Assembly (NCBI GenBank): GCA_026225555.1
Contig: JAMFSY010000013.1
Span: 1-52,602, forward strand
Direction of reading: 5' to 3'
Length of the DNA: 52,602 bases
Source of the DNA: Methylacidiphilales bacterium
GTDB taxonomy: Bacteria > Verrucomicrobiota > Verrucomicrobiia > Methylacidiphilales > UBA1321
The stretch's first letter is position 1. Each line of letters begins with the position of its first letter. Under the pieces are notes generated by a model. It searched no databases. It was not told the origin of the DNA and saw nothing but the letters and a program-made list of their open reading frames with translations. Both the position numbers and the translations under genes were made by a program. Below are positions 1 through 8,531 of the stretch, piece by piece.

Positions 1-724
1 ACTCGTTCGTCATGCGCAAAGCCGTGTCCCGCTCTTCAATGCTGGCGAGCAATTGATTGATCGCGCCCGTCAGCAGGCCGATTTCATTGTGTCCCTGCGT
101 TGGCACGCGCACGGTGTAATCTTTGTCCCTGGCAATGAAACGGGCCGTGTTGGCGAGCGCAAGAATGGGCTGCGAGATCGGCCTTTGCAGCCAGGAGGAA
201 AGCGCGAGGGCCACGAGCACCGAACCCACCAGAGCCAGGACGGCGACGCCGACGAATACGCTCAGCCGTTCATACATTCCGTCCAGGCTCGTCTGCAGGT
301 AAATCGTGCCAATGCGCCGGTCGTTCAAAAAGATCGGCCGGAAAATAACCAGCGAATCGGCCTCAAATCGAGCTCCATCCAGGGAGGGCTCGCTCGGCAA
401 TTCCATATGACGTCCTTCCCGGATATAGTCGGCAAATCGATTGGCCCTTTCATCGTAGAGACGGGCGGCGATCACGGCGGGTTCAGCCTGAAGTGCAAGC
501 AATGTCTGTTGCGCCGCGCGCTGGTCCTGGAAGGCCAGGGCGGCCTGCGTATTCTTGGCCAGCACATCGGCCAGGACCTTCGTATCGTTGACCATGGCGC
601 GTCGAAAATCGAAAACCTGGTAGGCGGCAAGCACTCCACAGGCGAGCAAAAGCACGACGGAGCAGATCAGCAAGATAACCAGCGTCAGTTTTTGATGGAT
701 GGGGAGATTTTGCAGCCACTTCAT
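1..724 (-). CDS. CHASE8-HAMP sensor protein, C-terminus outside window
   Basis: An open frame enters from the window edge and its start is at 722-724. The 241 visible residues show a first membrane helix (about 12-34), a periplasmic sensor region of CHASE8 type (about 36-150), a second helix (about 156-176) and a HAMP linker (about 177-230, including the HNEIG turn). The output domain lies outside the window; proteins of this kind carry either a histidine kinase or a GGDEF domain. It is divergent from a TonB receptor and a YfiR protein. In the known YfiBNR system, periplasmic YfiR represses a CHASE8-HAMP partner (YfiN). The same relation is inferred here from neighbourhood only. Domain calls are by pattern, not by search. 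Confidence 0.8.
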   Translation of the reverse strand, partial: MKWLQNLPIHQKLTLVILLICSVVLLLACGVLAAYQVFDFRRAMVNDTKVLADVLAKNTQAALAFQDQRAAQQTLLALQAEPAVIAARLYDERANRFADYIREGRHMELPSEPSLDGARFEADSLVIFRPIFLNDRRIGTIYLQTSLDGMYERLSVFVGVAVLALVGSVLVALALSSWLQRPISQPILALANTARFIARDKDYTVRVPTQGHNEIGLLTGAINQLLASIEERDTALRMTNE

Positions 725-1127
725 GTCATGAATCTATTTTGAAATCGAACCAGTCTATCCGCTCAACCCCAAGACGGGCAGACCGTTTGAAGCCTTTCCT
801 GTCTAGGTAAAATACCTAGTATCGCAGTAATTTTAGGCATAAGCTGACCTCAGACGTTTCGAACCACGCATCTTGGCTTGCGAAGATTCGTTTTTAGAAC
901 GAAATCGGCGGCGAGGGAAGGCATTTGGCCCTAGTCAAAAAATTCTTGCTGATGTTGATTTGATCGTTATTTTCGCCTCAACTAGTGCCTAATAATGACG
1001 TACATTAAAATATAGAGATGCCAATATCTCCTATCGATTCGGAGTCCGGGCGAGTTTTTTATTTCCCATGCGAGGGAAGTCTTGCCGCGGCACTTTTCCC
1101 AATCGATGGAATCCGGAGGCTCCACTC
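725..1127. other. Divergent intergenic region between sensor and TonB receptor
   Basis: This 403-base stretch holds no convincing gene. It must contain the promoters of both divergent genes. It is locally A+T rich at 950-1030. A perfect 7-bp palindrome sits at 803-819, and a short hairpin (GAGAT at 1015-1019, ATCTC at 1026-1030) lies in the presumed leader of the receptor mRNA. I saw no cobalamin or other riboswitch core, although such elements often precede TonB receptors. Confidence 0.5.
803..819. repeat. Perfect short palindrome CTAGGTA-AAA-TACCTAG
   Basis: The arms at 803-809 and 813-819 are exactly complementary around an AAA centre. It lies 79 bp upstream of the sensor gene's start codon and about 310 bp upstream of the receptor's. 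It could be an operator or a leader hairpin of the sensor transcript. It has no T-run typical of a terminator. Confidence 0.35.
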
Positions 1128-3275
1128 ATGAGATGGTTTGGAAGACCGCTTCTGCGCGGATACGCCGGTCAAAAAAGCCTCATCGCAGGGCTAACCCTGT
1201 CGCTGTCGTCGCTGCATGCGCAGCAATTGCCCCCGGCTCAGGTCACTTCTCCGCCCCAGTCGCCCGCACCGTCGGGCGTTCCAGCCAAATCCAAGGCTGA
1301 CACCCCGGGGACACCGGCCGGTCTGCCGACGGCATCGAACCAGCCGAAAGCGCCCACGGATTCCACCGGACCGGAACTCTACAAAAAGATGAGTCTTACC
1401 GAGTTGATGGACCAGGAAGTGACCTCCGTCGCCAAGGAACCTCAGCCCTACGGACAGGCTCCAGCTTCGATCCAGATCATTACGAATGATGAAATTCGCC
1501 GCTCCGGCGCCTCCAGTCTCCCGGAAGCGTTGCGACTGGCGGATAATCTGGAAGTCGCCCAGGACAATTCCCACGACTGGAATATCAGCGCCCGTGGTTT
1601 CAATGCAAATCTCTCCAACAAGCTTCTGGTCCTGATCGATGGCCGGACGGTTTACTCCCCGCTGTTCTCCGGGGTTATTTGGGATGCGCAGACCGTCATG
1701 CTGGAGGACCTTGACCGAATCGAGGTGGTCAGCGGACCGGGAGGAACGCTCTGGGGCGCAAACGCCGTCAACGGCGTGATTAACATTATTTCCAAGAGCG
1801 CGGAAGAGACGCAGGGATGGTATATGGAAGGGGCAGGTGGGTCCGAACTGCGCGACTCCGGCGCCATTCGTTACGGCGGCACGCTGGCTCCCAACGTTTA
1901 CTTTCGCGTCTACGGAACCTATTTCGATCGCAATAACGAAGTCTTCGCCGACGGAGCTCCCGCGACCGATTCCTGGAGTCAGGGCAAGGGTGGATTTCGC
2001 ATCGATACCGGCGGCCCTTCGGATGACAAGTTCACCCTGCAGGGGGACTATTATAACGGCGCCGCGGGAAGTGTGGCCGCGCCGGGAACGGATGTGGAAA
2101 GCGGGGGCAATATTATTGGTCGCTGGACCCACACTTTCTCGACCGATTCCGACATGACCTTGCAGATGTACTACGACCGGACCAATCTCTCCGAACCAGA
2201 AGGCGCCTTCGACCTCTCGGGAGTCACCTTCGAACCGAGCGGCATTTTTTCCGACGACCTCGACACGTACGATCTCAATTTTCAACATCACTTCAGCATC
2301 GGTGATCGTAATCAGATTACCTGGGGCGCGGGGTATCGTTTCACCCACGACGTGGATGACAATGCGCCCACGCTGGCCTTCGACCCGCCCACCCTGGACC
2401 AGAATCTTTTCAGCACTTTTGTGCAGGATCAAATCAAGATCCAGGATGATCTGTTCTTCACCTTGGGGTCAAAGGTGGAACACAACGATTATACCGGCTT
2501 CGAATTTGAACCGAGCGGCCGGGTGCAATGGAACGTTACCCCCAGGCAAATGATCTGGGCCGCGGTCTCACGCGCCGTCCGGACGCCCTCACGCATTGAC
2601 CATGATCTGGAGGAGCCCACCGGGCTCCCGTCGCCGCTGCCTGGGAGCCTGCTGACGGGCACGACGAGCTTCACTTCCGAAACGTTGATCGCCTATGAGT
2701 TGGGATACCGCGCTCAACTGGGCTCCCGCCTGTCCGGCTCGGTTTCGACCTATTATAACGACTACAACAATATCCGGAGTACGACTCCGAGCGCTCCTTT
2801 CGGCTTTCCCATCTATCTGCAAAACAATCTTGAGGGTGAAACTTACGGTGTGGAGGTCAGCGCCGATTACCAAATGCTCGACTGGTGGCGGCTGCACGCC
2901 GGTTACGATTTTCTCAAGGAGCATATCCACGTCAAGCCGGGGGAGGTGGATTTCACCAACGGTTTGAACGAAACGGCTGATCCCGAAAATCAATTTTCCT
3001 TCCGGTCCTCCATGGACCTGCCTCAAAACCTGGAATTCGATGCCGGTTTGCGCTGGGTCGATAGCCTCACGATCAACAACGGGGCCAACGCCGCGACCGT
3101 GCCGAGCTATTTTGAACTCGAGACCCGCTTGGCGTGGCATCCCACCAAGAACCTCGAGATCTCCGTGGTTGGACAGAATCTCCTGCACGACCAGCATCCG
3201 GAGTATGGTTTTCCGAATGCCACGCAGGTGGAAATTGAGCGCAGCGTGTATGGAAAAATTGCATGGCACTTCTAG
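1128..3275 (+). CDS. TonB-dependent outer-membrane receptor
   Basis: The 715-residue protein has a signal peptide ending near SSLHA-QQ, a proline-rich linker, a plug domain (about residues 95-225, with LSNKLLVLIDGR and GPGGTLWGANAVNGVINI) and a long beta-barrel ending in aromatic WHF, as usual for outer-membrane proteins. It should import a TonB-energised ligand that the sequence does not identify. An ATG exists 60 bases upstream, but GGAGG at 1115-1119, eight bases before the ATG at 1128, and the proper signal peptide favour this start. The last 13 bases overlap the YfiR gene, so the two are co-translated. Receptors of this plug type paired with YfiR/DUF4154 proteins are a recurring arrangement; their shared role is inferred. 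Confidence 0.9.
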   Translation: MRWFGRPLLRGYAGQKSLIAGLTLSLSSLHAQQLPPAQVTSPPQSPAPSGVPAKSKADTPGTPAGLPTASNQPKAPTDSTGPELYKKMSLTELMDQEVTSVAKEPQPYGQAPASIQIITNDEIRRSGASSLPEALRLADNLEVAQDNSHDWNISARGFNANLSNKLLVLIDGRTVYSPLFSGVIWDAQTVMLEDLDRIEVVSGPGGTLWGANAVNGVINIISKSAEETQGWYMEGAGGSELRDSGAIRYGGTLAPNVYFRVYGTYFDRNNEVFADGAPATDSWSQGKGGFRIDTGGPSDDKFTLQGDYYNGAAGSVAAPGTDVESGGNIIGRWTHTFSTDSDMTLQMYYDRTNLSEPEGAFDLSGVTFEPSGIFSDDLDTYDLNFQHHFSIGDRNQITWGAGYRFTHDVDDNAPTLAFDPPTLDQNLFSTFVQDQIKIQDDLFFTLGSKVEHNDYTGFEFEPSGRVQWNVTPRQMIWAAVSRAVRTPSRIDHDLEEPTGLPSPLPGSLLTGTTSFTSETLIAYELGYRAQLGSRLSGSVSTYYNDYNNIRSTTPSAPFGFPIYLQNNLEGETYGVEVSADYQMLDWWRLHAGYDFLKEHIHVKPGEVDFTNGLNETADPENQFSFRSSMDLPQNLEFDAGLRWVDSLTINNGANAATVPSYFELETRLAWHPTKNLEISVVGQNLLHDQHPEYGFPNATQVEIERSVYGKIAWHF

Positions 3276-3889
3276 GTTCCACCCTCGGGGTTCCCCAATT
3301 TAAGCTGGCAAGGCCGCATCGTTTTTCCCCGCTCTGCCTTGAGCGGCGGGCATGTTCATTCCACTGGCTATTCCTGATCCTGGGCTTCATCCAACTCGGG
3401 GCGAGTAGCGCCCAGGCGCAGTCCAAGGAATATCAGATCAAGGCCGCGTTCCTCTATAACTTCACCCAATTCGTCCAATGGCCCGACACGGCTTTCCCAC
3501 CGGGCCATACGCCATTTTGCATCGGCATTCTAGGCGACGATCCCTTCGACGGATCCCTGGATGAAATGGTGCGCGGCGAGATGATCGATCATCGCCCATT
3601 AGTGATTCGCCACGCGTCGGGCTTCGACGGCCTGAAGGACTGCCAGATCATCTTTATCAGTAAATCGGAGGAAGGGCATGTTGCCGAAATCCTGTCCGAA
3701 ACGAGCTCTTCACCCGTCCTCATGGTCAGCGAGATCGACGGCTTCGACCAGGAGGGAGGCATGATCAATTTCTACCTTCAGGGAGGAAAAGTCCGCTTCG
3801 AAATCAATCCCTCCTCCGCGCAAAAAGCGGGATTGAAAATTAGCTCACAGCTATTGACCCTCGGAAAGATCGTCAGACCGCAAAATTAA
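3263..3889 (+). CDS. YfiR/DUF4154-family periplasmic protein
   Basis: The protein has 208 residues. A long N-terminus with a hydrophobic helix (WLFLILGFIQLGASSAQA) acts as signal peptide. The mature part begins YQIKAAFLYNFTQFVQWP, the family hallmark, and ends with the typical GLKISSQLLTLGKIV motif. YfiR-type proteins sit in the periplasm and hold a CHASE8-HAMP membrane enzyme in check. The candidate partner here is the divergent sensor at 1-724. Its ATG lies inside the end of the TonB receptor gene (13-base overlap), which suggests translational coupling. Family membership is clear from the N-terminal motif; the regulatory role is inferred. Confidence 0.85.
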   Translation: MALLGSTLGVPQFKLARPHRFSPLCLERRACSFHWLFLILGFIQLGASSAQAQSKEYQIKAAFLYNFTQFVQWPDTAFPPGHTPFCIGILGDDPFDGSLDEMVRGEMIDHRPLVIRHASGFDGLKDCQIIFISKSEEGHVAEILSETSSSPVLMVSEIDGFDQEGGMINFYLQGGKVRFEINPSSAQKAGLKISSQLLTLGKIVRPQN

Positions 3890-3917
3890 ATTTGGAAAGC
3901 CGGCCATCGGGCATCGA

Positions 3918-5027
3918 TCACTTCCGGGCCTCGGCCAGAACCGCCGCCAAAGCGGGCTTCGGCCGGGCCGCCCGATCCCAAAGCAGCGGATAGTTGGTCC
4001 GTTCGCGGGGCCAGTGATTCAACCAGCTGCGGCCATCGTCCAGCCCCCAGAAGGTTACCCGGCTGACTTGGCCCGCGTGCTTCCGGAATAAAGCGAAGAG
4101 CCGCGCATATTGTTCGGCCTGGCGCTGTAGCAACTCCGGCGGGCATCCGTTGGGATAGGGATTACTGTTATTCTGCTCGTGAAGCGAAGGATCCGCGCCC
4201 GGCGCCTGCCTGGGCACCACGTCCAGATCGAGTTCGGTGATCATGACCTTGAGGCCCTCCTGATGAAATGCCACGATCGAGTCCTCCAGATCCTGGTAAG
4301 GAATTTTATCCAGCTGCCAGTGTCCCTGGATCCCGATTCCATCGATCCGAATATTTTACTTCTTCAGGTCGCGGATCAACCGCACCGCCTTGGCCCTCTT
4401 GACGGGGCTTTCGATATTATAATCATTATAGTAAAGCTCAGCCTGGGGATCGGCCTTCGCCGCGGCTGAAAAGGCCTCGGCAATGTAATCGTCACCGAGG
4501 GCTTTTTCCCATCGGGTCGGTTTCAGATATTCCGCATCATTGGCCAGGGCTTCATTGACCACATCCCAGCTGGCGATGCGTCCCTTGAAATGCGTCATCA
4601 CGGTCGTGATATGATCGACCATCCGCTTTAGCACCAGCTCCCGTCCCGCTGGTTTTCCCTGATCGAGGAAAAACCAATCGGGGCACGTGTTGTCCCAGAC
4701 CAGGCAATGCCCGTTAATTTTTTGCCGGTTCTTTTCCGCATTGCCGACAAAGGCGTCCGCCTTCTGGAAGGTGTAGGTGTTTTCTTCCGGTTCGGTGGGC
4801 GCCGGCTTCATGCAACTCTCCGGGGTCACATTGGTGAAGTTATCCTGGAGAAGTTTTTGCTCATCCGGCGTCAGACTCGCGGCGGGAATCGCCGCGCCGA
4901 CCGCGAAAAATGGTCCATAGGCTTCCTTCAACGTCGGCGGCGTCGGCACGGCGGCATGGGAGGAAAGATTCGCGATAACAAAAATCGCACTTATCCAAAT
5001 TGCCGCAGAAAAAAAAGGGCGATCCAT
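3918..5027 (-). pseudogene. GH10 endo-1,4-beta-xylanase interrupted by one in-frame TAA
   Basis: The frame encodes a secreted GH10 xylanase of 369 codons: signal peptide (residues 1-25), the acid/base glutamate in WDVVNEA (about E159), and the nucleophile in ITELDLDV (about E265). Codon 224 is TAA (plus-strand TTA at 4356-4358), yet the same frame continues with family sequence (DGIGIQGHW) on the other side, with no shift. One base change would restore a sense codon. The shortened product would lack the nucleophile and so be inactive. Possible explanations are a recent nonsense mutation, a base error, or readthrough. The gene is convergent with the YfiR gene. Family and lesion are clear; the cause is not. 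Confidence 0.88.
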
Positions 5028-5101
5028 CTCACGACCCTATTCCAGCCGGCCTCCCTTTGACAATGCTCGCTGCAGGCGTTTTTGGTCCCGGTGGGCTTTA
5101 G

Positions 5102-6433
5102 TCATCCTTTAGTCTCAGCGACAGACACGGCTTCTTCCTCGACGAGGGGCGGCTTGGAAGGATGAAGGCCGGGCATGGGATGGCCGCCGTCAAAACTGAA
5201 GCGGAGACGGCCCGCATCCATGCGCACGCGCAGACGACGATGCTTTCTCAGATAACGAATGCCGACAATCGCTGCGGTGAAACCAGCGGCGGCGCCGACG
5301 CCCAGCGCCCAACGTGGGCCAAACGTGTCTGCCACCCAGCCGACAAAAGGCGCGCCGATGGGCGTGCCGCCCAGGGCAATGGCGAGGAGCAGGGCCATCA
5401 CGCGCCCACGCATAACCGGTTCGGTCGATAGTTGCACCAGGCTGATCGTGGAAGTAGTAAAGGTTTGCGCGGACACGCCGATGACGATGAGGGCCAGACC
5501 AAAGAGCCAATAGTTCGGCATGACCGCGGCAAGCGCGAAGCCGAATCCCAAGATCGCCGCACTGATGAACAGAAGGTCGAGGCGAGGCTTCTCTCGTCTG
5601 GCGGAGAGAAGCGCGCCGGTGACAGATCCGATTGCCATGATTGAAGTGAGCAATCCATATTCGCGCGCGCCAGCGTGAAAGACGGTCACCGACATGGTCG
5701 AGATAAAGATGGGGAAGTTAATCCCAAACGTGCCGATCAAAAACAGCATGAGCAGAATGGTTTTCAGGTCAGGTCGTTTCCAGACATAACGAAAGCCTTC
5801 GGCGAGACTTCCGCGGGTGCGGACAGCTTTATGATGCAGGTGAAGTTCCCCGACACGCAGGAGACTCAGCGAGCAAAGCACGGCGGCAAACGAGATCGCA
5901 TTGATCAGGAAAACCCACCCGGATCCCACGGTGGCGATAAGGACGCCGGCGATGGCCGGGCCGATCATCCGCGCGGCGTTAAATGAGGTGGAATTCAACC
6001 CCACCGCATTTGATAAATCCGCCTCACCGACCAACTCCGAGACGAAGGTCTGGCGGGCCGGCGCATCGAACGCCGTGACGCATCCGAGCAGGAACGCAAA
6101 GAGGTACACGTGCCACAATTGAATAAGCCCGGTGATGGTAAGCAGGCCTAATCCGAGGGCCAGCGCTCCCATGGAAGCCTGGGTGGCGATCAGGAGTTTT
6201 CGCCGATCGAGATGATCGGCCGCAAACCCGGTTAGGGGCAGCAAAAGAACTTGTGGCCCAAACTGAAGCGCCATGACCACGCCGACGGCAGTGGCATTAT
6301 GGCGCGTCAGCTGGGTGAGGACGATCCAGTCCTGCGCGGTGCGCTGCATCCACGTGCCCACATTGGACACGATCGCGCCACCCGCCCAGACCCGATAGTT
6401 GAAACTTTTGAGCGACCGAAAGGTGCCCTTCAC
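5102..6433 (-). CDS. MFS transporter of the MFS_3 / EntS-like type
   Basis: This 443-residue protein has about twelve hydrophobic helices. Its opening, FRSLKSFNYRVWAGGAIVSN followed by GTWMQRTAQDWIVL, is characteristic of the MFS_3 family, which includes enterobactin and drug exporters. DHLDRRKLL fits the loop 2-3 motif. It should be an inner-membrane proton-driven exporter; the substrate is unknown. Its ATG overlaps the stop of the YbhB-like gene by four bases (ATGA), so it is the third gene of an operon reading from 7571. The divergent TetR gene at 7699 is the likely regulator, which fits an inducible efflux unit. Confidence 0.88.
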   Translation of the reverse strand: MKGTFRSLKSFNYRVWAGGAIVSNVGTWMQRTAQDWIVLTQLTRHNATAVGVVMALQFGPQVLLLPLTGFAADHLDRRKLLIATQASMGALALGLGLLTITGLIQLWHVYLFAFLLGCVTAFDAPARQTFVSELVGEADLSNAVGLNSTSFNAARMIGPAIAGVLIATVGSGWVFLINAISFAAVLCSLSLLRVGELHLHHKAVRTRGSLAEGFRYVWKRPDLKTILLMLFLIGTFGINFPIFISTMSVTVFHAGAREYGLLTSIMAIGSVTGALLSARREKPRLDLLFISAAILGFGFALAAVMPNYWLFGLALIVIGVSAQTFTTSTISLVQLSTEPVMRGRVMALLLAIALGGTPIGAPFVGWVADTFGPRWALGVGAAAGFTAAIVGIRYLRKHRRLRVRMDAGRLRFSFDGGHPMPGLHPSKPPLVEEEAVSVAETKG

Positions 6434-6990
6434 CGTTCATATACTCCGACCAGATGTCCATGCGCGATCACGGTTCCGGAGATCTCCTTCCAGAATGCTT
6501 TCAAGCCAGGCGGCGATTGAAATCGGGTCTGGCGCTTGAGGGCAAGAAGATGGAAGACATAACGATGGGGCCCGTGTCCGGGTATTGGCCCCGGCCCCAC
6601 GTATCCCTGCATGCCTAAGAGATTTTTTCCGAAGCCCAAATCTTTTGATCCTACCTTTAGCGCTCCTTCCTCGATGCCCCTGCGGTCTGGAGATATTCCA
6701 TAGACAAACGTATGCACGATGGGGCGGGGCAGCGGCACATCCAGGTCCTCCATGATGAGCGCCAACTCGGCGGCCTCCGGCGGGATGCCGCTCCAGGTGA
6801 ATGGCGGAGAAATGTTTTCCCCGAGGCCAATGCCCGCGGATGGGAGGGGCATATGCCCACCATTCAGGAACCATGCGCTCTCGATGGAAATCGTTTCCGG
6901 AACGCCATTCAATGCGGGATGGTTCGCAATCGAATGACGATCTCCCGCCCGTACCCCTCGCAAAAGTTGGCCCAACCAACGAAGGTTCAC
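6430..6990 (-). CDS. YbhB/YbcL-family Raf-kinase-inhibitor-like protein
   Basis: The 186-residue protein belongs to the bacterial PEBP family: GENISPPFTWSGIPPEA, then MEDLDVPLPRPIVHTFVYGI, then GYVGPGPIPGHGPHRYVFHL, which together form the ligand pocket. The short N-terminal extension ending in LLRGVRAG is also seen in this subfamily. The biochemical role of bacterial members is poorly known; binding of small anionic ligands is assumed. No signal peptide is visible, so it is probably cytoplasmic. Both ends overlap neighbouring genes by ATGA, giving a tightly coupled three-gene operon with an isochorismatase-like enzyme and an MFS exporter. Confidence 0.88.
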   Translation of the reverse strand: MNLRWLGQLLRGVRAGDRHSIANHPALNGVPETISIESAWFLNGGHMPLPSAGIGLGENISPPFTWSGIPPEAAELALIMEDLDVPLPRPIVHTFVYGISPDRRGIEEGALKVGSKDLGFGKNLLGMQGYVGPGPIPGHGPHRYVFHLLALKRQTRFQSPPGLKAFWKEISGTVIAHGHLVGVYER

Positions 6991-7571
6991 ACTGGACCTG
7001 CCGAATTCAGGGACTTATTCGACCCCGTCAAAACATCGACGATTTCTTGAGTCGTGCCAGTTTCGCCCAGCTTCGGAAAGATCCGGGCGATACTATTGTT
7101 GTGCGCATCAAGATTCATGTCCGTCATGGCGTCAACCGCGAGCGTGACGTTGAACCCCAATTCGTGGGCGTGGCGCGCGGTCGATTCCACTCCGGCACTG
7201 GTGGCGACGCCAAGAATTACGACCTGCGTCACGTTCAGCTTTTTTAAATGCGCCTCCAGCTCTGTATTGGTAAATGCGCCCCACGTTCGCTTGGTCACAA
7301 CGAAATCCTCCGGCTGCTGATTCAGTTCCGGCGCGAAGTCGGCCCATCCGGCGGGCAATTCTCCGAGGCGCCGAGACTGCTCTGCCCGGCCCGGGGCCCC
7401 GCCAGTCACATTCACGAGCACGACGGGCAGCCCGCGTTGGCGGAACACGTCAGCCAGGGCCGCGGCGCGCTCCACCATCTCGGCGATGGGTTGGACGGTC
7501 GGAAAAGACAGGATGCCTTTTTGCAGGTCGATGACGATGAGGGCGGTCTTGGGGTCAAGCGTGGTGATCAT
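6987..7571 (-). CDS. Isochorismatase-like hydrolase with Gly in place of catalytic Cys
   Basis: This 194-residue protein has the cysteine-hydrolase fold signature: D15 (LIVIDLQKG), K94 (VVTKRTWGAF) and the helix-capping motif GVATSAGVESTARHA. The cysteine that nicotinamidases and N-carbamoylsarcosine amidases use is replaced by glycine at about position 127, as in true isochorismatases, so thiol catalysis is not expected. The substrate is unknown. It is the first gene of an operon with the YbhB-like protein and the MFS exporter, and it is divergent from a TetR gene with a 127-bp shared control region. There is no clear ribosome binding site. Confidence 0.88.
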   Translation of the reverse strand: MITTLDPKTALIVIDLQKGILSFPTVQPIAEMVERAAALADVFRQRGLPVVLVNVTGGAPGRAEQSRRLGELPAGWADFAPELNQQPEDFVVTKRTWGAFTNTELEAHLKKLNVTQVVILGVATSAGVESTARHAHELGFNVTLAVDAMTDMNLDAHNNSIARIFPKLGETGTTQEIVDVLTGSNKSLNSAGPV

Positions 7572-7665
7572 GGGATTATCGTTTTGGATTGGCTGTTTGG
7601 CTTTCAGTCAGGAGGTAAATCTCCGCGAATTCGTCCTTTCTTCTGGCAGAAGCTTGTTTCATAGG

Positions 7666-7712
7666 TGAGGATAGGCTCGCATAAGGAGATAGTTGAGGAT
7701 GAGCTCAAATAA
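7666..7712. promoter_or_regulatory. Candidate TetR operator: two 19-bp direct repeats
   Basis: In the divergent control region, TGAGGATAGGCTCGCATAA (7666-7684) and TGAGGATGAGCTCAAATAA (7694-7712) match at 15 of 19 positions, 28 bp apart. The second copy covers the TetR start codon. The position suits an operator that controls both the isochorismatase-YbhB-MFS operon and tetR itself. The sites are direct rather than inverted repeats, which is less usual for TetR, so the call is tentative. Confidence 0.3.
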
Positions 7713-8331
7713 GTCAAGATCCAACACAGGGCGCATCGCGCTCGAGCCCCAGCGCCGTCACGGCAAATTGCGCGTCGCCGCCTTGATGGAGGCCGGCGCG
7801 GCGGTAATTGCGGAAAAAGGATTTCAGGCCGCAACGATGGCGGAAATAGCCTCCAAGGCTGGCGCGCCCATCGGCTCGCTCTATCGCTTCTTCCCGAATA
7901 AGGAAGTGCTCGCCGACGCGCTGATCCAGCGATTTCATAAACTCATCGACGAGGCGTTTGAGAAAACTAACGTCCAGATAAAAATCTTGTCGATCAAGGA
8001 TCTGACAGGGGCCCTGCTCTCCCTCATCGTGGACCTTCACGGAGAAAAGCTGGCCATTCGGGCTCTCTTGGAAGCTCACTCGGATTGGTCGGCGAGACGG
8101 GGCGAATTTCGCGACGCCGTGCTCCGGCGTATTGCTCAGACGCTGAGACTACGGTCACCCCGACTCAGCCCCAAGATGGCAGGGAACATGGCCGTCATCG
8201 TATTGTACAACATGAAGACAGTGAGCGCGCTCAACGCGAAACTGGAGGGCGAGGCCCGTTCCGGCGCATTGACGGAATTACACGAAATGACGCGGCTCTA
8301 TCTCCAGGAGAGGCTCCGCCAGAAGCATTGA
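7699..8331 (+). CDS. TetR/AcrR-family transcriptional regulator
   Basis: The 210-residue protein has an N-terminal TetR helix-turn-helix (about residues 30-75: ATMAEIASKAGAPIGSLYRFF followed by PNKE) and a helical ligand-binding domain. The ATG at 7699 is chosen over an in-frame TTG at 7693 because AAGGAG at 7683-7688 is ten bases before the ATG but only four before the TTG. It is divergent from the isochorismatase-YbhB-MFS operon, the standard arrangement for a local repressor of an exporter. The inducer is unknown. Confidence 0.88.
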   Translation: MSSNKSRSNTGRIALEPQRRHGKLRVAALMEAGAAVIAEKGFQAATMAEIASKAGAPIGSLYRFFPNKEVLADALIQRFHKLIDEAFEKTNVQIKILSIKDLTGALLSLIVDLHGEKLAIRALLEAHSDWSARRGEFRDAVLRRIAQTLRLRSPRLSPKMAGNMAVIVLYNMKTVSALNAKLEGEARSGALTELHEMTRLYLQERLRQKH

Positions 8332-8531
8332 GCGAAACACCTCGTTATTCCTACCAAGGAATATTGCACTCCCAACCCGGGGGAGGGCGGAAAAGATCTT
8401 TAAGGGAAGTCTCACTGGAGAATCTTGCGCTGGCCCTGAAGACCTTGATTTGGCACAAGTGATGCAAGAAATCCAACCGGGAGATATGGTGGCCGCCCTC
8501 ATTCAGGTCGCCGCCTCTCCCGATCGATGCC

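Noticed and set aside
53..742. 229-codon plus-strand frame at the window start
   Set aside because: The minus strand carries a CHASE8-HAMP sensor through the same bases with clear helices and HAMP motif.
803..819. Palindrome as a transcription terminator
   Set aside because: There is no T-run and it lies in a divergent promoter region, so a binding site or leader hairpin is more likely.
1191..2432. 413-codon frame antisense to the TonB receptor
   Set aside because: It has no domain signal; the receptor on the plus strand is continuous and convincing.
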